A stretch of 64,000 bases of DNA from assembly GCA_963618015.1 (NCBI GenBank), contig CAVEQS010000009.1, positions 3,639-67,638 of the forward strand, in the 5' to 3' direction. Numbering within the stretch: the stretch's first letter is position 1; each line of letters starts with the position of its first letter. This DNA comes from Apopatocola sp963618015. Its GTDB lineage: Bacteria; Bacillota; Clostridia; Oscillospirales; Oscillospiraceae. The notes beneath the pieces were generated by a model, which saw only the letters and a program-made list of their open reading frames with translations, did no database searches and was not told where the DNA came from. Position numbers and translations under genes: made by a program. This document shows, piece by piece, positions 8,218-20,414 of the stretch.

Positions 8218-8898
8218 TCAGTCCGACTTTGTCGGAAGATACGGGATGAGCGCGCTCGCAAAGGCGGGCAGCGCCATTGTCTGCAATACGACGCGCCCCG
8301 GCCCGGTGACAACGGTGTTGAAAAGGCCCTCGCCGCCGAAGAGGACATTCTTCGCGCCGCGGACGGTCTGAATGTCGATCTGGCACGTGGCGTCCACCAT
8401 GGCGAGATTGCCGGTGTCCACAATGATCTGCTGTCCCGGCGCGAGCGTATATTCGACCGCCGAGCCGTCGATCTCCAAAAACGCCATGCCGTGGCCGGAG
8501 AGCTTCTGCATGATGAACCCTTCGCCGCCGAAGAGGCCGGCACCAACTTTTTTCTGGAAGTGGATGGAGAGGTCAACGCCCGGCGTCGCGGCGAGGAACG
8601 CGCTCTTCTGCGCGATCACGGGCATGTTCGGCGTGATCTCCACGGCGCGGATCGCGCCCGGGAAGCTGGAGGCAAAGGCGATCATGCCGGGGCCGCCCTC
8701 GGCGGTATAGGTGTTCTGGAAAAGGCTCTCGCCGCCGAACATGCGGCCAAGCGCCTTGCCGAGTCCGCCGGTCTTTGTCTCCATGCGCATGTTGGCGCTC
8801 ATCCACACCATGGAGCCGCGCTCGGTGACCATGCTCTCGCCCGCTTCCAGATGGCAGATGACGACGGGCATCGGCTCGCCCTGAATGTTGTACTTCAT
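8218..8898 (-). CDS. AIM24/TIGR00266-family protein
   Basis: A 226-residue beta-rich protein of the AIM24 family: MVWMSANMRMETKTGG near the start and repeated glycine-rich turns such as FGGEGLFNTVVTGPGRVVLQT near the end. It has no signal peptide. Bacterial members have no settled function and are often linked to membrane or stress roles. It is a single gene between the MATE and asnS genes, with its own terminator. A repeat element sits just upstream of its start. Confidence 0.85.
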   Translation of the reverse strand: MKYNIQGEPMPVVICHLEAGESMVTERGSMVWMSANMRMETKTGGLGKALGRMFGGESLFQNTYTAEGGPGMIAFASSFPGAIRAVEITPNMPVIAQKSAFLAATPGVDLSIHFQKKVGAGLFGGEGFIMQKLSGHGMAFLEIDGSAVEYTLAPGQQIIVDTGNLAMVDATCQIDIQTVRGAKNVLFGGEGLFNTVVTGPGRVVLQTMALPAFASALIPYLPTKSD

Positions 8899-8925
8899 GT
8901 CGTGTCCCCCTTATGTTGATATAAT

Positions 8926-9028
8926 AAAGCCTCCCTCTTTGAGGGAGGTGGCTCGCCGAAGGCGAGACGGAAGGAGTCGACTCCCTCAGTCTCGCTTCGC
9001 TCGACAGCTCCCTCTGGGAGGGAGCCTA
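8926..9028. repeat. Dispersed bipartite hairpin repeat, copy 3 (B + A-inverted)
   Basis: B half: CCTCCCTC/GAGGGAGG, hairpin CTCGCC-gaa-GGCGAG, then ACGGAAGGAGT. It is followed directly by an inverted A half, ACTCCCTCAGTC...GACAGCTCCCTCTGGGAGGGAGC. The cores face each other. The element runs up to the asnS stop. Confidence 0.85.
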
Positions 9029-10423
<1,395 letters not shown>

Positions 10424-10496
10424 ATTTCATTCCTCCCGGATCGTATGCCTTGTATTATAGGCAGACGGTTTGGCTTTTTCAATAGGATTATGAGGA

Positions 10497-10628
10497 AAAC
10501 CCCTCAGTCAGCCTTGCGGCTGCCAGCCCCCCTGTTAGGGGGGCCAAGTGGGTTTGCGAAATGCTTTCTTGCCTCCCCTCGTTAGGGGAGGTGGATTTTG
10601 CCGAAGGCAAAAGACGGAGGGGTTTTTC
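10497..10628. repeat. Dispersed bipartite hairpin repeat, copy 4 (A-inverted + B)
   Basis: Inverted A half: AACCCCTCAGTCAGCC-ttgc-GGCTGCCAGCCCCCC. After GGGGGGCC and the usual AAGTGGGTTTGC spacer comes a B half: CCTCCCC/GGGGAGG, hairpin TTTTGCC-gaa-GGCAAAA, then GACGGAGGGGTTTTT. It lies between asnS and the ABC exporter. Confidence 0.85.
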
Positions 10629-10630
10629 CC

Positions 10631-12382
10631 TCACGATAGCCTCTGCGTATTCCAGAGCGCGGCATAGAGCCCGTTTTTCTCCATGAGCTCCGCATGCGTT
10701 CCGTATTCGCTCACGCCCTCTTTATCGATGACGGCGATATGATCTGCGCCGCGCACGGTGGCAAGCCGGTGCGCCACAACGATCGTCGTCCGCCCGCGGC
10801 TGAGCTTTTCCAAAGACGCCTGAATGGCGGCCTCGGTCACGCTGTCCAGCGCGCTCGTCGCCTCGTCGAGCACGAGGATGGGCGGGTTTTTCAAGAATAC
10901 GCGCGCAATGGCGATGCGCTGCTTCTGCCCGCCGGAGAGCATCGCGCCGCGCTCGCCGACGAACGTGTCGTACCCCTGCGGCATTTCCATGATCTCCTCG
11001 TGGATGGAGGCCAGGATCGCCGCCTCAGCGACCTCCTCGTCCGTCGCGTCCGGGCGGCCATAGCGGATATTCTCCCGCACGGTGTCGGCAAAGAGGAACA
11101 CATCCTGCTGGATGATGCCGATGTACCGGTGGAGAGAGGATTGCGTCACAGTGCGCACGTCCTGCCCGTCCACGAGGACTTGACCGCCGGTCACGTCGTA
11201 AAACCGCGGCAGGAGCTGGGAGAGCGTCGTCTTGCCGCTCCCGGACGGCCCCACGAGCGCGAGCGTTTCGCCGGGCGTGATCGTGAGATTCACATGCCGC
11301 AGCACCTCTTCACCGTTCTGGTAGTGGAACGAAACGTCCCTGTACTCCACGCCGCCCTTTACGTCCGTGAGCTCTTTGGCGTCCGGCGCGTCCTTCACGT
11401 CCGGCTCGGTGCGCATGATCTCGAGAAACCGCAGGAAGCCGGAGCTTCCCTTCTGGAACTGCTCGACGAACTGCGTGAGCTTTCGGATCGGCGCCATGAA
11501 CACCGAAACATACAGCGAGAACGTGATGAGATCGACCGCGTCCATTTTGCCCTGCATGATGAACACGCCGCCCGCGGCGAGCGTTACGAGCTGCATGAGC
11601 GCCATGGCGAATTCGGTCGAGGCGTTAAAGAGGCCGAACACACGGTTGAACGTTTTTTTTACCTTTTTGAACCGCCCGTTGGAGACGCGGAACTTCTCCA
11701 TGGCATCCTGCTCGTTGGCGAACGCCTTGACGGTGCGGATGCCGGAAACGCCGGCCTCCACGGCGGTGTTGATCTCCGCCATCTCGCTCCGCACGGCGAG
11801 ACTGGCCTCGCGCAGCCGGATCCGCAGCCGCAGCACGACAGCGAGCAGCACCGGCAGCAGCAGAAGCAGAATGAGCGCCAGCTCCCAACGGATCGTTGCC
11901 AGAATGGCGATCGCTCCGACGATCGTGAGCGATGCCTGCACGATCGTCTCCGGCCCGTGGTGGGCAAGCTCGGTGATGTCGAAAAGGTCGGTCGTCATGC
12001 GACTCATGAGCTTGCCGGTGCGGTGCTTATCAAAAAACGAGAACGAGAGCGTCTGCACCTTTTCAAAAATGTCCTCGCGCATGTCGGCCTCGACGCGCAC
12101 GCCGAGCTCATGGCCGTATACCGATACGATATACTGCGCGAGCGCCCGCAGGAGATACGCACCGAGAAGCCCCGCCATCAGCAGGAAAAAGACCTTATAA
12201 AGGCCGTTCGGCAGCAGACGGTTGAGCGCATAGCGCGTGGCATACGGGAATACGAGCTCCGCCGCCACGGCGAGGATCGCCATCACGAGATCAAGCAGCA
12301 GCAGCTTCCAGTGCGGGGTATAGTAGGAAAAGAACACCCGCACGCTGCTCTGCGAAAAATCTTTCTTTCTCCTCACGGCCAT
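10631..12382 (-). CDS. ABC exporter half-transporter (fused membrane and ATPase domains)
   Basis: A 583-residue half-transporter. The six-helix membrane domain (about 1-310) starts SVRVFFSYYTPHWKLLLLD. The ATPase domain follows, with Walker A GPSGSGKTT, signature LSGGQKQRIAIARVFL, Walker B ILVLDEATSALD and the switch His in VVAHRLATV. Such proteins dimerise to export lipids, drugs or peptides. I chose ATG 12382 because its codon overlaps the stop of rnhA (TAATG); the frame stays open upstream only in the shadow of rnhA. Substrate unknown. Confidence 0.93.
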   Translation of the reverse strand: MAVRRKKDFSQSSVRVFFSYYTPHWKLLLLDLVMAILAVAAELVFPYATRYALNRLLPNGLYKVFFLLMAGLLGAYLLRALAQYIVSVYGHELGVRVEADMREDIFEKVQTLSFSFFDKHRTGKLMSRMTTDLFDITELAHHGPETIVQASLTIVGAIAILATIRWELALILLLLLPVLLAVVLRLRIRLREASLAVRSEMAEINTAVEAGVSGIRTVKAFANEQDAMEKFRVSNGRFKKVKKTFNRVFGLFNASTEFAMALMQLVTLAAGGVFIMQGKMDAVDLITFSLYVSVFMAPIRKLTQFVEQFQKGSSGFLRFLEIMRTEPDVKDAPDAKELTDVKGGVEYRDVSFHYQNGEEVLRHVNLTITPGETLALVGPSGSGKTTLSQLLPRFYDVTGGQVLVDGQDVRTVTQSSLHRYIGIIQQDVFLFADTVRENIRYGRPDATDEEVAEAAILASIHEEIMEMPQGYDTFVGERGAMLSGGQKQRIAIARVFLKNPPILVLDEATSALDSVTEAAIQASLEKLSRGRTTIVVAHRLATVRGADHIAVIDKEGVSEYGTHAELMEKNGLYAALWNTQRLS

Positions 12383-12816
12383 TACGCAAGCTTTTCGCGC
12401 TCTGCAACGGCGATCTCGTCGCAGCGGTTGTTCCACTCGTTGTCGGCATGGCCGCGCACCCAGACAGCGGTGACGCGGTGCTTCTGCAGCAGAGCATCCA
12501 GCTCCTGCCACATCTCCGCGTTTTTCAGCTCGCCGTCGCGCCGCTTCCAGCCGCGCTTTTTCCAGTCGCGAAGCCACCCGTTATTCAAAGCGTTCACGAT
12601 ATACTGGCTGTCGGAATAAAGCTCCACGGCGCAGGGCTCTTTGAGAGCTTTCAATCCCTCAATGACGCCGGTGAGCTCCATGCGGTTGTTCGTTGTGTCC
12701 TTTTCGCCGCCGGAGAGCTCCTTGATGTTGCCGCCGTAGCGGAGGATGGACGCCCAGCCGCCGGGGCCGGGATTGCCGGAGCAGGCGCCGTCGGTATACA
12801 GAATGATGTTTTTCAT
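12382..12816 (-). CDS. rnhA: Ribonuclease HI
   Basis: A 144-residue RNase HI that cuts RNA in RNA-DNA hybrids. The catalytic acidic residues are visible in YTDGACSGNPGPGGW, NNRMELTGV, LYSDSQYIVNA and HADNEWNNRCDEIA. The start at 12816 is supported by AGGAAG upstream and by family alignment. It overlaps the downstream ABC exporter gene by 1 nt (TAATG), which suggests translational coupling of two unrelated genes. Confidence 0.96.
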   Translation of the reverse strand: MKNIILYTDGACSGNPGPGGWASILRYGGNIKELSGGEKDTTNNRMELTGVIEGLKALKEPCAVELYSDSQYIVNALNNGWLRDWKKRGWKRRDGELKNAEMWQELDALLQKHRVTAVWVRGHADNEWNNRCDEIAVAEREKLA

Positions 12817-12838
12817 AGCACTTCCTGTTATTGATTTT

Positions 12839-13225
12839 TTAAAGCCCGCGCTCATATCGATCGCGCAGCGTGCGGTACTCGGCCTTATCGATGATACCGT
12901 TTTTAAGGAAATCTTCGAGCTGCGCGATGCGCTGCGCCTTGTCGTGGGCGAAATGATCCTCGCCGGTATTGTCGCACACGACGCACGCAGCGTCCGGCAC
13001 GTCCGGCGGCGGCATCGGCCGCCGCGGAGGAACGCTGCGCTGCGGCGCGCCCTTCGGCGGAGCGGGACGGTACGGCGCGTCCTGCGCCTGCGCCATCCGC
13101 TCGCCGTTCTTTTCGAGTTCTTTTCCTATTGTTTTAACACCGCGGCGCGCGGCCTTCTGGGCGGAAACTTTTATCAGCGCCACGATGATAAACACGATTA
13201 CAATAAAAAGAGAACGAGCTTCCAT
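12839..13225 (-). CDS. Membrane-anchored protein with SHOCT-like C-terminal motif
   Basis: A 128-residue protein: one N-terminal membrane helix (FIVIVFIIVALIKVSA), a basic stretch, a proline-rich linker (about 52-78, RPAPPKGAPQRSVPPRRPMP) with CVVC just after, and a C-terminal helical hairpin AQLEDFLKNGIIDKAEYRTL of the SHOCT type. Its start codon directly follows the gyrA stop, so it is probably read through from gyrBA. SHOCT motifs are thought to aid oligomerisation; the function here is unknown. Confidence 0.7.
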   Translation of the reverse strand: MEARSLFIVIVFIIVALIKVSAQKAARRGVKTIGKELEKNGERMAQAQDAPYRPAPPKGAPQRSVPPRRPMPPPDVPDAACVVCDNTGEDHFAHDKAQRIAQLEDFLKNGIIDKAEYRTLRDRYERGL

Positions 13226-15742
<2,517 letters not shown>

Positions 15743-15754
15743 TATGCCGCCTCC

Positions 15755-17686
15755 TTAATAGTCCAGATTGACGACGTAGCGCGCCTTATTTTCGATCCAC
15801 GCGCGGCGAGGCTCCACCTCGTCACCCATGAGAACGGTGAATATCTCGTCGGCGCGCTGCGCGTCCTCGAGCGTGACGCGGCGGAGCGTCCGGCGCTCGG
15901 GGTCCATGGTCGTCTCCCAGAGCTCGTGCGGATCCATCTCGCCGAGACCTTTGAAGCGGGAGATATCCACCTTTGCGTCCGGGTTATCGCCGCGCAGCTC
16001 GCGGGAGATCATGTCGCGCTCCGGTTCCGAATACGCCACGCGCTGCTGCTTGCCGCGGCTGAGCTTGAAGAGCGGCGGCACGGCGGAATAGACATAGCCG
16101 TTTTCGATGAGCGGCCGCATATACCGGAAGAAGAACGTCAGCAGGAGCGTCCGGATGTGCGAGCCGTCCACATCGGCATCGGCCATGATGATGATCTTGT
16201 GATAGCGGAGCTTTTCAATGTTGAACTCGTTGCCGATGCCCGCGCCGAGCGCAACGATCAGCGGATAGAGCTTATCGTTGCCGTAGATCTTATCGACGCG
16301 CGCCTTCTCGACGTTGAGCATCTTGCCCCACATGGCGAGAATGGCCTGGAAGCGGGAGTCGCGCCCCTGAATGGCGCTGCCCGCGGCGCTGTCGCCCTCG
16401 ACGATGTAAATTTCGCAGAGGGACGGGTCGCGCTCGTTGCAGTCCTGGAGCTTATCCGGCATCTGGCCGGATTCGAGCCCGGTCTTGCGGCGGACGCTGT
16501 CGCGCGCCTTGCGCGCGGCCTCGCGCGCGCGGGAGGCGGAAATGCCCTTCTCCAAAATCTGCTTGGCGACGCCGGGGTTTTCCTCGAAAAACTGCTCGAG
16601 CTTATCGCTCACGACGCTATCGACCATCGTGCGGATGTCGCTGTTGCCGAGCTTGGCCTTCGTCTGGCCCTCAAACTGCGGGTTTTCAAGCTTGACGGAG
16701 ATCACGGCGGTCAGACCCTCGCGGCAGTCCTCGCCGGAGAGCGTCTCCTCGTCCTTGAGAATTTTGCGCGATTTGCCGTAGTTATTGATAACGCGGGTAA
16801 GCGCGGCGCGGAAGCCCGTCTCGTGCATGCCGCCTTCGGGCGTCAGAATATTGTTGGCGAAGGACTCTATGCGCTCGTCGTAGCCGTCGTTCCACTGCAT
16901 GGCGATCTCGCACATGGAGGTGTCCCGCTCGCCGGACATGTAGATGACGCTCTCGTGCACCGGCGTTTTGTGGCGGTTGAGCTCGGTGACGAACTCGCGG
17001 ATGCCGCCCTCGTAGCACAGCTCCTGGCGCTGCTCCTGCTCGGGGCGCTTGTCCTCCATGATGATGGTGAGTCCGGCGTTCAGAAATGCCTGCTCGCGCA
17101 TGCGCTTGAAGAGCACGTCATAATGATAGACCGTGTCATCAAACATCTCCGGGTCGGGATGGAAGCGCACCTGCGTGCCGTGCTTATCGGTCTTGCCGAC
17201 GATCTTCATCTCCTGCGTAATGTGGCCGCGGGAGAATTTCATCTCGTAGATATTGCCGTTTTTGAATACGCGCACCTCGAGCCAGTCCGAAAGAGCGTTT
17301 ACGACGCTCGCGCCGACGCCGTGCAGACCGCCGGAGACCTTATAGCCCCCGCCGCCGAACTTGCCGCCCGCGTGCAGCACCGTGTAGACGACCTCGAGCG
17401 CGGGCTTGCCCGTCTGCTCCTGAATGTCCACGGGGATGCCGCGGCCGTTATCGGTCACGCAGATGCTCTCGCCATCTTCGATGGAGACCTCGATATGCGT
17501 GCAGAAGCCCGCGAGCGCCTCGTCGATGGCGTTATCGACAATCTCGTATACGAGGTGGTGCAAACCGCTCGAGCTCGTCGAGCCGATGTACATGCCCGGG
17601 CGCATACGCACCGCTTCCAGACCCTCCAGAACCTGGATCTGGCTGGCGTCATAGGAATTGGGATTGACTGGTGTATTTTCCGACAT
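15755..17686 (-). CDS. gyrB: DNA gyrase subunit B
   Basis: A 643-residue ATPase subunit of gyrase. The GHKL ATPase domain has EIVDNAIDEALAG, the Asp-containing TDNGRGIPVD and GGLHGVGASVVNALS. The TOPRIM domain has EGDSAAGSA and the metal-binding Asp residues in MADADVDGSHIRTLLL. Length and order are typical. It lies 18 nt downstream of remB and just upstream of gyrA, as in many Firmicutes origins. Confidence 0.98.
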   Translation of the reverse strand: MSENTPVNPNSYDASQIQVLEGLEAVRMRPGMYIGSTSSSGLHHLVYEIVDNAIDEALAGFCTHIEVSIEDGESICVTDNGRGIPVDIQEQTGKPALEVVYTVLHAGGKFGGGGYKVSGGLHGVGASVVNALSDWLEVRVFKNGNIYEMKFSRGHITQEMKIVGKTDKHGTQVRFHPDPEMFDDTVYHYDVLFKRMREQAFLNAGLTIIMEDKRPEQEQRQELCYEGGIREFVTELNRHKTPVHESVIYMSGERDTSMCEIAMQWNDGYDERIESFANNILTPEGGMHETGFRAALTRVINNYGKSRKILKDEETLSGEDCREGLTAVISVKLENPQFEGQTKAKLGNSDIRTMVDSVVSDKLEQFFEENPGVAKQILEKGISASRAREAARKARDSVRRKTGLESGQMPDKLQDCNERDPSLCEIYIVEGDSAAGSAIQGRDSRFQAILAMWGKMLNVEKARVDKIYGNDKLYPLIVALGAGIGNEFNIEKLRYHKIIIMADADVDGSHIRTLLLTFFFRYMRPLIENGYVYSAVPPLFKLSRGKQQRVAYSEPERDMISRELRGDNPDAKVDISRFKGLGEMDPHELWETTMDPERRTLRRVTLEDAQRADEIFTVLMGDEVEPRRAWIENKARYVVNLDY

Positions 17687-17704
17687 GGGTGTTCCTCCAT
17701 GAGT

Positions 17705-17965
17705 TTAATCAAAGGATATATTCTCCGCGCGCTTTAGGAGCGTCGCGGTGTTGAGCTGCGATAGATAGATCCGGGTGTTTCCGTCCTCCCGGCAGACGAC
17801 GAACGATTTGGGAAGATCCTCCGCCACGTTTACGACCTTGCCCGCCTTCTCCGCGGCGCGGAGCGCTTCTCTCGTAATATGCGAGGAGCTGGCATTATCG
17901 AGGTCGCACACGGCGACGATGCTGTCGGTCCGCACGACCGTATCCGCGCCTAAATGGAGGTACAT
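17705..17965 (-). CDS. remB: RemB-like extracellular matrix regulator (DUF370-type)
   Basis: An 86-residue protein starting MYLHLGADTVVRTDSIVAV, matching the RemB/YaaB family found between recF and gyrB in Bacillus. The related RemA is a DNA-binding activator of biofilm matrix genes; the RemB role is less defined. It overlaps the 3' end of recF by 16 nt, so it belongs to the dnaN-recF-remB-gyrBA unit. The call rests on both family resemblance and conserved gene order. Confidence 0.9.
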   Translation of the reverse strand: MYLHLGADTVVRTDSIVAVCDLDNASSSHITREALRAAEKAGKVVNVAEDLPKSFVVCREDGNTRIYLSQLNTATLLKRAENISFD

Positions 17966-19068
17966 GCTTCGTTTACCCGTCCTTTTTCCATATAAAGTAC
18001 GCGCCCGCCCGTCATGCGCTCCACGCTCGCCGCCTCGCAGCAGCTCACAAGCGTCTGTCCGCCGCCGATGCGGTTCAAAACAAACTCCTGCCGGGCGCTG
18101 TCGAGCTCGGACAAAACGTCGTCCAGCAGCAGCACCGGCGTCTCGCCCGTCTCGGCGAGAAATATCTCCCGCTCGGCAAGCTTTAGAGAGAGCGCCGCCG
18201 TGCGCGTCTGTCCCTGAGAAGCGTAGCTTCGCGCGTCCGCGCCGTTGATGGCGATCTGGAGATCGTCCTTATGCGCGCCGACGAGGCAGAGAGAGCTCTC
18301 GATTTCCGCGCTGCGGAGCTGGCGCTGCCGTTCGCTGACGGCCTCGTATATCTCCCGCTCACTCGCCGCCGGGTCAGATACGGTCGAAACGGTGGTATAG
18401 GTGAGCGTAAGGTTTTCGGTGCCGCGGGAAAAATCGCTCTGTACGCTTTGCGCCTCCTCGGCAAGGCGCCGCGCGAACGACGCGCGGTAGCGGATGATCT
18501 TTGCCGAGCAAAGGCACATCCCGTCCGAAAATACGTCCAGCGTATCGAGAAGCGAGGGCTTCTCCCGCCAGTCGCGCAGTATGCGCGTTTTGTTTTCCTG
18601 CAAGCGGCGGTATTCGGCGATGAGCGCGCCGTATCCGGGGCGGAGCTGCGTAATGGCGGCATCGAGCATCCGCCGCCGGAGCGAGGCCGCACCGCGGATC
18701 ATCGCAAGATCATCCGGGGAAAAGAGGATCGCCTTGAGACATTGCTCCGTCTCCCCCGCCGAGAGCTTCACGCCGTTGCGCTTCATCGTGCGCGTCCGTC
18801 CGCGGCGGAGCAGAACTTCCATGCGCTGTTCGCGCTCGGACGCGAAATACTCCCCGCGCACCGCCGCCTCGTCCTTTTCAAAGGCGATGAGTTCTTTGTC
18901 GTAATACGTGCGGAAGCTTTTTGCGCCGGTAAGCATGTACACCGCTTCCAAAAGCGTTGTTTTCCCCTGCGCGTTCGCGCCCGCAATGACGTTCACGCCC
19001 GGAGAAAATTCGCACCGCCCGCCCTGCAGCAGACGGAAGTTTTCCGTCTGTACCGCATCAACGCGCAT
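17950..19068 (-). CDS. recF: DNA replication and repair protein RecF
   Basis: A 372-residue SMC-like ATPase that loads RecA at gapped DNA. Walker A is GANAQGKTTLLEAVY, the signature-like motif is SQGQTRTAALSLKLAE and Walker B is PVLLLDDVLSELD. The N-terminus LQTENFRLL-type core appears as VQTENFRLLQGG. Its ATG overlaps the dnaN stop (TGATG). The S4-domain gene (yaaA) that often lies between dnaN and recF is absent. Confidence 0.97.
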   Translation of the reverse strand: MRVDAVQTENFRLLQGGRCEFSPGVNVIAGANAQGKTTLLEAVYMLTGAKSFRTYYDKELIAFEKDEAAVRGEYFASEREQRMEVLLRRGRTRTMKRNGVKLSAGETEQCLKAILFSPDDLAMIRGAASLRRRMLDAAITQLRPGYGALIAEYRRLQENKTRILRDWREKPSLLDTLDVFSDGMCLCSAKIIRYRASFARRLAEEAQSVQSDFSRGTENLTLTYTTVSTVSDPAASEREIYEAVSERQRQLRSAEIESSLCLVGAHKDDLQIAINGADARSYASQGQTRTAALSLKLAEREIFLAETGETPVLLLDDVLSELDSARQEFVLNRIGGGQTLVSCCEAASVERMTGGRVLYMEKGRVNEACTSI

Positions 19069-20180
19069 CAGCTTTCCGCGCGCAGACGCACGGGCAGGAT
19101 CATATAAAGGAAGCTGTCGCCGCCGTCCTCCGGCGTGATGATGCAGGGAGCGCTGCCGTTTACGATGTTGATGCGCAGCGTATCGGCGGGCGCGGCCTTA
19201 AAAGCGTCCATGAGATAGCTGTTGTTGAAGCCGACGATCATCCCACCGCCGTCGCCCTCGAGCGGGCAGCAGTCCTCGGCGCGGCCGAGCGGCGTGGAGC
19301 AGGTGATCGTGAGCAGGTTTTCCCCGAACACGCACCGGAGCGGGTTTTTCGTGCGGTCATCGATGATGAGGCTCACGCGGTCGGTGCAGCGGATGAGATC
19401 GGAGCGCTGCGCCTTGAGCTGAATGGGAAAATCGCCGGGAACGGTCTTGCGGAAGTTCAGAAATTCGCCCTCGAGACGGCGGGAGATGAGCACCGTATCG
19501 CCCACGGAGAACGAAACGTGCTTGCTGCCGACGGCGATCTTCACCGGCTCTTCGGGGCTCATGCAGATCTTTTCGAGATCGGAGAGCGCCGCGCCCGGCA
19601 CGATGAATTTGAGGCTTTCCACATCGCAGGTTTCGACCGCTTCGCGGCGGAGCGCCATGCGGTAGCCGTCCACAGCCACCATGGTCATGACATTGTTGTC
19701 CACCTCGATAAGCGCGCCGGTGTACACCGGGCGGGACTCGTTTGTGGAGATGGCAAAGCTCGTCTCGGCGATCATGCGTGCCATCGTATCCTGTGGCAGG
19801 GAGAGATTGCTGCAGTAGTCGAGCGACGGAAGATCGGGGAAATCGTCCGACGCCGTGCCGGAGATGTTGTAGTCGGCGTTGCCGCAGGCGATGTTCACGG
19901 CGTTATTCTCGTCCGAGCAGACGGAGACAATGCCGTCCGGCAGCTTGCGCACGATGTCGCCGAAGAGCTTGGCGTTGAGTACCACGCTGCCCGGCGCGGA
20001 GACGTCCGCCTCAAATGTCGTATAAATGCCCTTTTTGAGATCGTAGCCCGTGACGCGGACGTTGTGCCCGGCCTCGATGAGCAGGCCCTCCATCGCCGGG
20101 ATCGGGCTTTTGGAGGCGGCGGCGCGGCCGGCCGTGGCGACGGCGAGACTGAGCAGATATTTCTCACAGGTGAATTTCAT
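19068..20180 (-). CDS. dnaN: DNA polymerase III beta subunit (sliding clamp)
   Basis: A 370-residue clamp made of three similar domains, starting MKFTCEKYLLSLAVATAGRA. The C-terminus YMILPVRLRAES matches the normal MPMR-type end of beta clamps in a divergent form. The dimeric ring tethers polymerase to DNA. The gene follows dnaA across the 234 nt DnaA-box region and is coupled to recF. Ribosome site GGAATTG-like sequence is weak but the start is fixed by family alignment. Confidence 0.97.
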   Translation of the reverse strand: MKFTCEKYLLSLAVATAGRAAASKSPIPAMEGLLIEAGHNVRVTGYDLKKGIYTTFEADVSAPGSVVLNAKLFGDIVRKLPDGIVSVCSDENNAVNIACGNADYNISGTASDDFPDLPSLDYCSNLSLPQDTMARMIAETSFAISTNESRPVYTGALIEVDNNVMTMVAVDGYRMALRREAVETCDVESLKFIVPGAALSDLEKICMSPEEPVKIAVGSKHVSFSVGDTVLISRRLEGEFLNFRKTVPGDFPIQLKAQRSDLIRCTDRVSLIIDDRTKNPLRCVFGENLLTITCSTPLGRAEDCCPLEGDGGGMIVGFNNSYLMDAFKAAPADTLRINIVNGSAPCIITPEDGGDSFLYMILPVRLRAES

Positions 20181-20414
20181 GGCAATTCCTCCGTTTCTTC
20201 CAGAAAGAAAGATAGAATATTTTTTAGAAGCGAGTATCAGTAGAGCAAAAACTTGTGGAAAACCCGGCGAAGGCCTTGAAAATCAAAGATTTTCGATGTG
20301 GAAAACTTGACCCTGATTTTTCCACAGTTTCCACAGAAGAGAGAAGCTGAAAAGTTTTGAACATTTATAAACAGTTTTTCCACATACATCTTGTGGAAAA
20401 CTTTGTCTTAGCCG
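20181..20414. other. Replication origin region (oriC), DnaA-box cluster between dnaA and dnaN
   Basis: Five exact TTTTCCACA boxes lie here, at 20254-20262 (-), 20297-20305 (-), 20318-20326 (+), 20376-20384 (+) and 20392-20400 (-), plus a weaker GTTTCCACA at 20327-20335. The last pair faces each other across an 7 nt gap. AT-rich tracts (20340-20375) lie among them. The setting between dnaA and dnaN matches part of the bipartite Firmicutes origins. Confidence 0.85.

Noticed and set aside
10631..12577. A longer N-terminus for the ABC exporter, reaching into rnhA
   Set aside because: The added residues are an Arg/Ala-rich shadow of rnhA, and the TAATG overlap start fits the family.
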